Shown piece after piece: positions 1 to 5,840 of a DNA stretch of 5,871 bases. The position numbers and the translations under genes are program-made. Origin of the DNA: Acidobacteriota bacterium. GTDB lineage: Bacteria; Acidobacteriota; Terriglobia; UBA7540. Position 1 is the first letter of the stretch, and each line of letters opens with the position of its first letter. Where the stretch lies: the NCBI GenBank assembly GCA_021828245.1, contig JAKASC010000157.1:1-5871 (forward strand), written 5' to 3'. The notes under the pieces were generated by a model, which saw only the letters and a program-made list of their open reading frames with translations, ran no database searches and had not been told where the DNA came from.

Positions 1-1126
1 ACGGAAAACTGAGCGTGGGCAACACCTGCCCCGCCAGCGTCAGGTAAGTTGTTCCGTAGCTCGAATCGGGAGAAGCGCGGCGCGCGGCCAGCAGATTGGT
101 AAAGCCGGTGTAATAGAGCTTCCACAGCGATTCATCGCGCGTGTGGAGTTGAGGAAGGTGACCGGAAAAGTCGGAATTCCCCGGCGTAAAAGCGGAACGA
201 ATCAGGCTCGAAAAGGTGTCTTCGTTTTGTTTGAGGAGACTGCCGAAGCCGGCTTGGCCGCGGCTGTAAGATTCGAGGGCTGAACGTGGTTCGTCATCTA
301 TGACGTTCAGATATTGAAGAACCTTGGATTCTCCGGGACCGAGCGAAAATTCGCAAACCAGCATACGACCGTCTTGGCAACGAACCGGCCGAGGGACCAG
401 CCCCTGCACCGCAACGGCCCGACTGTGTTGCGCTTCAAAAATAAGGCAACCGTGCGAGGGTTCCCACGTGCGGCGATTGTCGGCTTCGGCCGGTGAATCT
501 ACAAACCACGGCTTGTCTTTTTGGAAGGTGACCCCCGCTCGCAGGTCAAAGGCAAGCGTGATATTGCGTCGCTCCCCGCTCTCATTTGTTACCTTGATTT
601 CTTCCGCCGCGGCCCGCTGCCGGGAGGGCATGAAGGTCTGCGTCGTAAAGAGCAAGCCCTGCGCGCGGCATTGGCGAACGATACGATGCGGGAACCACTT
701 GTACGTGACGCGCTCTCCGCCCTCATGGGCCATTAAAATCCGCCCGTTAAGAAAGATCTCACAGGTCAAAAGGAATCCCGGGCTCCAGGGCATCGTGGGC
801 ACTCCGCAGCAAGCAAACGGGGGGAAAGAGATGCTCGTGATTCCCGCAACCGATTTAGTTACTTTCAGATACCCCCACTCGTTCTGAGCCGCAGCCACCG
901 CGTAAAGGGTAATAAAGCGGTGCGTGAACTCATCACTCGCCAGGTCGGCAAGGCTTGGAATGTCTGGCCTGATCTGCCCGGTCCGCGCACCCGAAGCCGC
1001 AGAGGCCACCCTCGGCAGGATTGCACCCGCCGCTCCCAATTCGAGGAATGACCTTCGACTCATGGGAGTGGCAGGACCATCCTTGCGCTTGCTTTTGCAA
1101 CTTTTCACCAGTTGTGATCCCTTCAT
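1..1126 (-). CDS. Tat-exported six-hairpin-glycosidase-like protein, C-terminus outside the window
   Basis: This frame stays open from an ATG at 1126 to the window edge, giving 375 codons with no stop. A twin-arginine motif SRRSFLEL (residues 23-30) is followed by a short hydrophobic stretch and an AxA-type cleavage site (ASA, 41-43), so Tat export as a folded protein is likely. Residues about 80-275 read as a beta-sandwich (EIFLNGRILMAHEGGERVTY, later EIKVTNESGERRNITLAFDL), the N-terminal module usual in GH63/GH65/GH94/GH116-like enzymes. From about residue 325 helices begin (LWKLYYTGFTNLLAARR, then YLTLAGQVLPTLSFP), like the start of an (alpha/alpha)6 catalytic barrel. The catalytic acids lie off the window, so substrate and family are not assignable. 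Its ATG overlaps the stop of the upstream gene (ATGA) and no Shine-Dalgarno is visible, which suggests translational coupling. An in-frame ATG at 1063 (residue 22, just before SRR) is an alternative start but also lacks a well-placed SD. Eight cysteines, including an adjacent pair at 106-107, are unusual for an exported enzyme. Coding is secure; glycosidase function is an inference. Confidence 0.85.
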   Translation of the reverse strand, partial: MKGSQLVKSCKSKRKDGPATPMSRRSFLELGAAGAILPRVASAASGARTGQIRPDIPSLADLASDEFTHRFITLYAVAAAQNEWGYLKVTKSVAGITSISFPPFACCGVPTMPWSPGFLLTCEIFLNGRILMAHEGGERVTYKWFPHRIVRQCRAQGLLFTTQTFMPSRQRAAAEEIKVTNESGERRNITLAFDLRAGVTFQKDKPWFVDSPAEADNRRTWEPSHGCLIFEAQHSRAVAVQGLVPRPVRCQDGRMLVCEFSLGPGESKVLQYLNVIDDEPRSALESYSRGQAGFGSLLKQNEDTFSSLIRSAFTPGNSDFSGHLPQLHTRDESLWKLYYTGFTNLLAARRASPDSSYGTTYLTLAGQVLPTLSFP

Positions 1127-2328
1127 TTGTCAGGTAGCGGAAGCGTAACCACGACGGGATGATAGAGACGCATATTGTTAATGATTTCTTCCTCCCGCGT
1201 GGAATTGCACACGTACGTAAAAAGGAGCTGCCCAGGCGTTTCAAACTCAATATGCTCTTTGGCCGCGTAACAGAACACATGCGGCGTGTAATTGGGATTC
1301 GAGGGTCGCATCTCAGGATAGCCATAGAGTTTTTCAGGCGGCTTCCAGGGGCCCATCATGGAAGGCGAAAGTGCGTAATAAGCTGCCTTGTCTAAGCCGA
1401 CCGGAAACACGGCTATCCACTGATGGGTCGCGGGGTGGTAGCGAACCGTCATCTCGGTCGCGCCGGGTTTGAGCACGACGGCGCTGTCGGCGGGCAGGGC
1501 CGACTCAGTGCTCGGCCAGGGTGCCCAAGTTTGGTTCGACTTAAGGTAGTCCCAATTGGCATTTCCCGGCCTCGCCGCATCTCGGAGTTGGTCTAGCGGC
1601 AGGCGAAGCAAGCCGAGATGCATGGTCGTGGTGGCGTCACCGACCAGCGTGAAGAAGTAGGCGTAGCGGGCTCCTTGTGGATTGGCAGGGTCAGGATTAC
1701 CGTGGGGACCTTGCCGAACGATGATTGACACGCCGGGAATCGCTGCCGCTCCCTTATTGATTTTTTGGTAGGTTATCAACCATCGGCTGGGGGCCGCGGT
1801 GTAATTCCGCACCGAAGCCAGTTGAACGCCGCGATACGCAAATCCAAAGGCGCCTCCTGCTCCTGTTGCATGCATTTGCATCAGCGCCAAGTAGAGGGTG
1901 CCGTTATAAACAAAGCCGTCTAAAGGCCAAAACCAATCGGTTGTGCCGGTAGAAAACATCGGCCCCGGGGTTGAGGTGCCCATCCCTGTCCAATAATATT
2001 GGAAGGTACAGCGCTGCGGTTGTGGACAAGTCGAGAGAGCAATCGAGTTGTGGATGAACCCTGTTGCCTGTTTGCGCGACGCGGCTCCGGCGGGGCCAAC
2101 GAACGTATCGCCAAAAAGCCAAAGGCTGCGGTTCCTTGCCAGCGGCACCGAATAAGCTCCATCGCCGCCAAGCCAGCCTTGTTGATACGTAAACCAAGAA
2201 GCAGGAGGAAGGAGAGGCAAACCTTTAGGCCGGGGATCAGAATATCCGGCAGCGGCGAGTGCGCTCAGAAAGGACAGCTCTAGCACAGCGACCGCCACTG
2301 CGCGCAAGCTCCTGTCGAGAGCAGCCAT
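1123..2328 (-). CDS. Secreted DUF4185/DUF5005-like beta-propeller protein, possible glycoside hydrolase
   Basis: The 401-residue product has an N-terminal signal peptide: arginines 6 and 9, a hydrophobic core over about 11-27, and a small-residue end (LAAAG). The mature part carries the pattern I associate with DUF4185/DUF5005 proteins: GGDGAYSVPL (54-63), LWLFGDTFVG (69-78), FIHNSIAL (91-98), DWFWPLDGFVYNGTLYLAL (131-149), repeating tryptophan- and aspartate-rich strands, and a late GH43-like turn SPSMMGPWKPP (321-331). This suggests a five-bladed propeller acting in the periplasm or outside the cell. Asp55, Asp74 and Asp137 are candidate catalytic or binding residues (inference). Some DUF4185 members are endo-D-arabinanases (GH183); whether this one is cannot be told from sequence. 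Cysteine pairs 101/107 and 353/374 could form disulfides. The ATG lies 3 nt after the receptor stop and in the same frame. Its only SD-like sequence, GAGG, sits 1 nt from the ATG, so reinitiation is likely. A GTG at 2298 has a better-spaced AGGAG (2309-2313), but starting there would remove every basic residue of the signal peptide, so the ATG is preferred. Confidence 0.88.
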   Translation of the reverse strand: MAALDRSLRAVAVAVLELSFLSALAAAGYSDPRPKGLPLLPPASWFTYQQGWLGGDGAYSVPLARNRSLWLFGDTFVGPAGAASRKQATGFIHNSIALSTCPQPQRCTFQYYWTGMGTSTPGPMFSTGTTDWFWPLDGFVYNGTLYLALMQMHATGAGGAFGFAYRGVQLASVRNYTAAPSRWLITYQKINKGAAAIPGVSIIVRQGPHGNPDPANPQGARYAYFFTLVGDATTTMHLGLLRLPLDQLRDAARPGNANWDYLKSNQTWAPWPSTESALPADSAVVLKPGATEMTVRYHPATHQWIAVFPVGLDKAAYYALSPSMMGPWKPPEKLYGYPEMRPSNPNYTPHVFCYAAKEHIEFETPGQLLFTYVCNSTREEEIINNMRLYHPVVVTLPLPDK

Positions 2329-2331
2329 GCC

Positions 2332-5300
2332 TCAAAAGACCAAGGTCAGCGCAAATTGAATCTGCCGCGCCGTGCCCGTTCCGATCTGGCTTCCAAGCTC
2401 ATCCGCGATGGTTTGGCCCACCCTGCCGAAATTGGGGTTGGGCGTGCAGCTTGCCGGCGACGTCGCCGTCGCCGGCGCGACGGCCGTGCAGATGCCGCCA
2501 TCAGGTTGACCAAAATTCGGATGGTTCAGAATGTTGAAAAAGTCCGCGCGGAATTGCAAGGTTGTCTTCTCTCGGATGCGGAAGTTTTTCATCATGGAGA
2601 AATCCCACTGGAAGAAGCCGGGGCCGCGTACGGAATTGCGTCCGACCGTTTGCGTGACGGTGCCCCACGAGCCATTGTAGTTGGGTTCGACCGCGAAGGC
2701 GTTGATGTTGTAACTGGAATTCGGCCAACTACGGTTCGAGAGCAACACGGGCTGACCCGACACGTAATCGGGTCGGACCGGGATGCCAAAAAATCCGCTA
2801 ATCAGTTGCACGTTTACCGGAAGGCCGGTCCGGGCCTGAAAAATACTGGACGTTTGCCATCCATCCACAATCCCGCGCACGAGCGAGCGAGAGGCTGCCG
2901 GGCTTGGCAGGCTATAGACGGCGCTCGCCGTGAAATTGTGGCGCACATCCCAATCGCCGCTGCCGCGATCGAGCGCGGGATTGAAGGGGTCGGACCAACC
3001 CGAAAAAACATTGACCATGTCGTCAATCTCGTGCGACCACGTGTAGTTCGCTTCGAGGTCCAGCTTCCCGATGTTCCTTTTCAATTCAACCTGCAGGGCG
3101 TTGTAACTGGAATTGAGAGCGTCAGCGTCGAGGTTCTCATTGGCGAAGCCAGAGAGCGGCCGTGCGCCAGTGAAGACATTCGCCGGGTTTAGATTCACGG
3201 CCGCAAAGTCCACGCCCGCCTGCATGTGCCGGTCGCCGTTGCCGGTGTAGTTTACTGTTAGCACGGTGCCGCGCGCCAACTGGCGCTGAATGCCAAAAAG
3301 CCAATTGATCGAGTAGGGGTCCTCGGGGTGACGCGGGAAGATGCTCACGTTTTGTGTCCCGGGAGGCAGGGGCGGATTCGGCGACGGATAGGCAATCGAG
3401 AAAGGAGGATTCGCAAAGATAGCTTGAAAAACGTTCACGTTGTAGTTCGAGTACGCGGGAACGTTGGTCGTTAGCCCAAAGCCGAACTGCATCGGCATGT
3501 AAAAGATGCCGCCGTATCCATGGATGACGGTCTTCCCCTTGCCCGTGGGGTCCCAGGCGAACCCAACCCGCGGCGCAAAATCGTTTTTGGGCGCATCATA
3601 GGCCGGCTGATTGGCCGGAAGAAACGACTGAGTGGCAAAGTCAAAGTTCTGCTCCCGGTTGTGCTCTTCGCTCCAGACGGTGTTGTAGTCGTAGCGTAGG
3701 CCGAGATTGAGGGTAAGGTTCGGCCGAACCTTCCAATCGTCCTGCACGTAAAAGCTCCAATTGGAATCCCGAATACCCAAAAAACCGGGAAAGCCGATCT
3801 TTGACAAAACAAACGGATTGTCGTTCTCGAGGTCGGAGAAGCTGGCGAATTGATAAGTTTGCTGCGGCCGCAGCCATTCATTCAGGCGATTCACACGAAT
3901 CTGCGTCCCGAACTTCAAGGTCTGGGATCCGAAAGTCTTGGTGACGTTGTCAAATGCTTCGAGAATGGTAAACGGAGTGACCTGGTTGAACGTGTTCGGT
4001 CCGGGGAGGGCGCCGAGGTTGGTGAAAAAGCCCGAAAAACCGACCAGAGGGGTGGGTGTGTCGGAGTTCGTGTCCGAGTAGAATCGGCTGACGGCGACAC
4101 TGAACTGGTTAAGCAGTGTCGGGCTGAAGATGTGCGTCCAGTCAACCTTACCCAGTTGGGTTCGCAGGGCTTGGGGCGAGACCTGACCCTCGTTGAGACC
4201 GTAGGTGTCACGGGTCAAAGAGTCGTTGATGTTATACCGCGCCATCAAATGGTCGTTTGCCGATAGATTATCGTCAATGCGGATGGACCCTGTGTTTTCG
4301 GTGTCGGTATTGGGCAGAGCGGCGGGGTCATACACGAGCAGGCACGGTCCCCCGGCGGATTGGGAAAGCGCGCACGTCGGATGAGGTGGGAGCGGAGCCA
4401 TTTGGGCCAACACCGGCTGCATGGCGGGAACGAACTTCGAACGGACATAGGCGCTCGGAATTTCGTAGAGCGAGTTGATGTTGGTGATGTGCTGGCGAAT
4501 GCCTTCGTAGTTGACGAAAAAGAAGAGCTTGTGACGGAGGATGGGTCCCCCAAGATTGCCGCCGAAGTCATTGAGCCGCAAGGGCGCTTTGGGGTTGGCC
4601 AACGTGTTCTGGAAGAAATCCCGCGCATCCAAGGCGTCATTTCGAAGGAATTCAAAAAGTTCGCCGTGGTACGAGTTGGTTCCCGATTTCGTGATGATAT
4701 TCATTTGCGGACCTAACGAGTACCCGACCTCCGCGCTGTAACCTCCGTTCTCGAAATCAATCTCCTGGATACTTGCCAGGCTCGCCCGAGTGATGTGGGC
4801 CTGCTCTTGGCCTTCCGTATCCAGAAAACCGTTGATGTCGCCGCGTGTGGCATTCTGGCCGTCGACGGTGACGTTCAAGCCGGTGAAAATATTTTCTTGG
4901 CCGTTGATGCTGCCTTCAAAGAAGCCGGTTGATCCCACCGAGCCAGGCGCGATCTCCAAGAAATCGCTGACGTCTCTGCCGTTGATGGGCAGGTTAGCAA
5001 TCTGGTAGGAATCCAACCGGGATGCCGCCGTGCTGTTGCTGGTATTGATGGCCGTGGGGGTTCCCGTAACCGTCACCGATTGAACGCCCGTTTTCAGAGG
5101 GAGTCTGAGCACAATGTTGATTACAGAGGCGACGTTGAGGACCAGCGGCTGGCTGGTTGCCATCCCAAAGCCCGGGGCCGTGGCCGTCACGACGTAATCC
5201 CCGAAAGGAAGTGCGGAGACCACAAAACCTCCGGAGGAATTCGAGTGCACCGTTGTCGTAATGCCTGTGCCAACATTCCTGATGGTCACGGTGGCCCCAG

Positions 5301-5427
5301 GGATAACGGCACCGCTCGGGTCGTAGATGGTTCCTGTGATCCGGCCCGTGTCAAATTGAGCGCTGGCACGTATGCCCAGCAGCAGGATAACACCCAGGAT
5401 CCCAATGCATTTCCTCAAAATTCGCAT
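2332..5427 (-). CDS. TonB-dependent receptor, Oar-like, with carboxypeptidase-regulatory-like domain
   Basis: The 1031-residue protein is an outer-membrane, TonB-energised transporter of the Oar type. It has a signal peptide (basic RILRK, hydrophobic core, cleavage near ASA-Q24). Next is a carboxypeptidase-regulatory-like beta-sandwich at about 26-107 (GRITGTIYDPSGAVIPGATV). The strand QSVTVTGT (116-123) may act as a TonB-box-like segment. The plug covers about 124-255 with LPINGRDVSDFLEIAPG (146-162). A large beta-barrel runs to the C-terminus (FYVQDDWKVRPNLTLNLGLRY, 559-579; RADFFNILNHPNFGQP, 960-975). It ends in LTLVF with the terminal phenylalanine expected by the BAM machinery. Length is normal for the family and there is no frameshift. 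Cysteine pairs 352/362 and 980/994 lie in presumed loops. The start at 5427 is chosen because AAGGAG (5437-5442) lies 9 nt upstream and a signal peptide follows at once; the frame is open up to an ATG at 5529, but that would bury the signal peptide behind 34 unlikely residues. The substrate is unknown; the two following genes suggest a glycan fragment. Confidence 0.95.
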   Translation of the reverse strand: MRILRKCIGILGVILLLGIRASAQFDTGRITGTIYDPSGAVIPGATVTIRNVGTGITTTVHSNSSGGFVVSALPFGDYVVTATAPGFGMATSQPLVLNVASVINIVLRLPLKTGVQSVTVTGTPTAINTSNSTAASRLDSYQIANLPINGRDVSDFLEIAPGSVGSTGFFEGSINGQENIFTGLNVTVDGQNATRGDINGFLDTEGQEQAHITRASLASIQEIDFENGGYSAEVGYSLGPQMNIITKSGTNSYHGELFEFLRNDALDARDFFQNTLANPKAPLRLNDFGGNLGGPILRHKLFFFVNYEGIRQHITNINSLYEIPSAYVRSKFVPAMQPVLAQMAPLPPHPTCALSQSAGGPCLLVYDPAALPNTDTENTGSIRIDDNLSANDHLMARYNINDSLTRDTYGLNEGQVSPQALRTQLGKVDWTHIFSPTLLNQFSVAVSRFYSDTNSDTPTPLVGFSGFFTNLGALPGPNTFNQVTPFTILEAFDNVTKTFGSQTLKFGTQIRVNRLNEWLRPQQTYQFASFSDLENDNPFVLSKIGFPGFLGIRDSNWSFYVQDDWKVRPNLTLNLGLRYDYNTVWSEEHNREQNFDFATQSFLPANQPAYDAPKNDFAPRVGFAWDPTGKGKTVIHGYGGIFYMPMQFGFGLTTNVPAYSNYNVNVFQAIFANPPFSIAYPSPNPPLPPGTQNVSIFPRHPEDPYSINWLFGIQRQLARGTVLTVNYTGNGDRHMQAGVDFAAVNLNPANVFTGARPLSGFANENLDADALNSSYNALQVELKRNIGKLDLEANYTWSHEIDDMVNVFSGWSDPFNPALDRGSGDWDVRHNFTASAVYSLPSPAASRSLVRGIVDGWQTSSIFQARTGLPVNVQLISGFFGIPVRPDYVSGQPVLLSNRSWPNSSYNINAFAVEPNYNGSWGTVTQTVGRNSVRGPGFFQWDFSMMKNFRIREKTTLQFRADFFNILNHPNFGQPDGGICTAVAPATATSPASCTPNPNFGRVGQTIADELGSQIGTGTARQIQFALTLVF

Positions 5428-5436
5428 TTGCACTTT

Positions 5437-5442
5437 CTCCTT
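5437..5442 (-). promoter_or_regulatory. Ribosome binding site that fixes the receptor start
   Basis: On the minus strand AAGGAG lies 9 nt before the ATG at 5427. No comparable site precedes the upstream in-frame ATG at 5529, which supports the shorter protein with the signal peptide at its N-terminus. Confidence 0.8.
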
Positions 5443-5529
5443 CCGGCAGACCCGTGACGTGCCGTTCCGCCGATGCACGAGCGAGCTAATCCCCGAAATG
5501 AGCTCGCCCTTCCGTCCTGTCAGGCGCAA

Positions 5530-5553
5530 CTGGCCCGCCTACGCCCGGGCCAG
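5530..5553 (-). repeat. GC-rich inverted repeat at the predicted transcript start
   Basis: CTGGCCCG (5530-5537) and CGGGCCAG (5546-5553) are perfectly complementary, with an 8-nt loop. The position coincides with the predicted transcription start of the receptor operon, so the RNA would begin with a stable hairpin. A protein-binding operator in the DNA is the alternative. Confidence 0.55.
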
Positions 5554-5559
5554 CAGGGA

Positions 5560-5588
5560 ATTAAATCAGCAGGGAGAGCGGCTGTCAA
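5560..5588 (-). promoter_or_regulatory. Sigma70-type promoter of the receptor operon
   Basis: On the minus strand a perfect -35 box TTGACA (5588-5583) is separated by exactly 17 nt from TTTAAT (5565-5560), a 5-of-6 match to the -10 consensus. It points at the receptor and lies about 130 nt upstream of its start codon. It is the best promoter match I saw in the intergenic region. Transcription should start near 5553. Confidence 0.7.
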
Positions 5589-5778
5589 GCTAAAAATGAA
5601 CGATTAGACTTGATTCAGCTTTTAACTATGGCATATATATGCAATAACGGTCACAAATAGTGATTTTATTTACAAACCCATACCAGCCGACCTCCCGATG
5701 TGGCGGCCGAATCAACGAATAAGGAGCGGCGACACGCCTGTTCGACGGTGACGTAAATTCTGGTGTGTAAAAGGAGGA
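5589..5778. other. Intergenic region without a convincing gene
   Basis: The stretch between the receptor promoter and the structured leader of the right-hand gene is AT-rich at its left end (about 5589-5680) and more GC-balanced afterwards. Short minus-strand open frames cross it (5626-5856 and 5666-5863), but they have no Shine-Dalgarno, no recognisable family signature and mutually overlapping frames, so I do not call them. The 12-bp palindrome and, further right, the sequence around 5744-5774 are the only notable items. Confidence 0.6.
5631..5642. repeat. Perfect 12-bp AT-rich palindrome, possible operator
   Basis: GCATATATATGC is its own reverse complement. It lies in an AT-rich patch about 43 bp upstream of the -35 box of the receptor operon and about 200 bp before the plus-strand start at 5841. 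A symmetric site here could bind a dimeric regulator or an activator, but TA-repeat palindromes also arise by chance in AT-rich DNA. A weak plus-strand promoter (TTGATT at 5610-5615 with TATATA at 5634-5639) overlaps it. Confidence 0.3.
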
Positions 5779-5839
5779 GGGTGTAAGTTGGTTTCGCCTT
5801 GCAAGCGAAGACCAAATCCTTGAAAAGGAGCTTACACCC
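5779..5839 (+). promoter_or_regulatory. Predicted three-way-junction RNA leader that masks the ribosome binding site
   Basis: Three nested stems can be drawn by eye. P1 is GGGTGTAAG (5779-5787) with CTTACACCC (5831-5839), 9 perfect pairs. P2 is TTGGT (5788-5792) and TTCGC (5793-5797) with GCGAA (5805-5809) and ACCAA (5811-5815): 10 pairs with a single bulged G at 5810 and a 7-nt loop. P3 is TCCTT (5817-5821) with AAGGA (5825-5829), closing on a GAA loop. P1 and P2 abut without unpaired bases and only A5816 and G5830 flank P3, so the junction is compact. P3 contains most of the AAGGAG ribosome binding site and P1 ends 1 nt before the ATG at 5841, so the fold should repress translation. It matches no riboswitch class that I recognise. 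An alternative role is DNA-level structure at a transposon end. Confidence 0.5.
5825..5830 (+). promoter_or_regulatory. Ribosome binding site of the right-hand gene
   Basis: AAGGAG lies 10 nt before the ATG at 5841. Five of its six bases fall in the 3' strand of the small predicted hairpin 5817-5829, so access may be controlled by folding. The longer string AAAAGGAG also occurs at 5769-5776, making a direct repeat 54 nt apart. Confidence 0.5.
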
Positions 5840-5840
5840 C

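Larger units (their letters stand above)
5428..5553 (-). promoter_or_regulatory. Structured 5' untranslated leader of the receptor operon
   Basis: If transcription starts about 7 nt after the -10 box, the leader is about 125 nt. It holds two perfect inverted repeats: an 8-bp GC-rich stem at its very 5' end (5530-5537 with 5546-5553) and a 7-bp stem with a 13-nt loop (5481-5487 with 5501-5507, GCGAGCT/AGCTCGC). I recognise no known riboswitch class. The 5'-terminal hairpin may protect the mRNA, and the second could take part in regulation; both roles are inference. No poly-U tract follows either stem, so neither is an obvious intrinsic terminator. Confidence 0.5.

Noticed and set aside
324..887. 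Plus-strand open frame of 187 codons at the left end
   Set aside because: It is antisense to the Tat glycosidase-like gene, whose protein shows a coherent signal peptide and domain pattern. The plus-strand product shows neither.
2356..3192. Plus-strand open frame of 278 codons inside the receptor gene
   Set aside because: It is antisense to a clearly coding region, its arginine-rich low-complexity product matches no family I know, and it has no credible start signals. GC-rich codon use on the real strand explains the long open frame.
3850..4716. Several overlapping plus-strand frames of 70-140 codons within the receptor
   Set aside because: They are shadows of the receptor reading frame, mutually overlapping and without recognisable features.
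5428..5529. N-terminal extension of the receptor to an in-frame ATG at 5529 (34 extra residues)
   Set aside because: It would place a signal peptide internally, has no Shine-Dalgarno, and its sequence lies over the leader hairpins. The start at 5427 has a well-spaced AAGGAG.
5530..5553. GC-rich hairpin read as an intrinsic terminator
   Set aside because: No run of T follows it on either strand, and it coincides with the predicted transcript start of the receptor operon.
5781..5786. GTG TAA start-stop pair after AAGGAGGAGG
   Set aside because: A minimal start-stop element is conceivable, but the GTG is only about 3 nt from the purine-rich run, too close for normal initiation. The bases are better explained as the 5' strand of P1.
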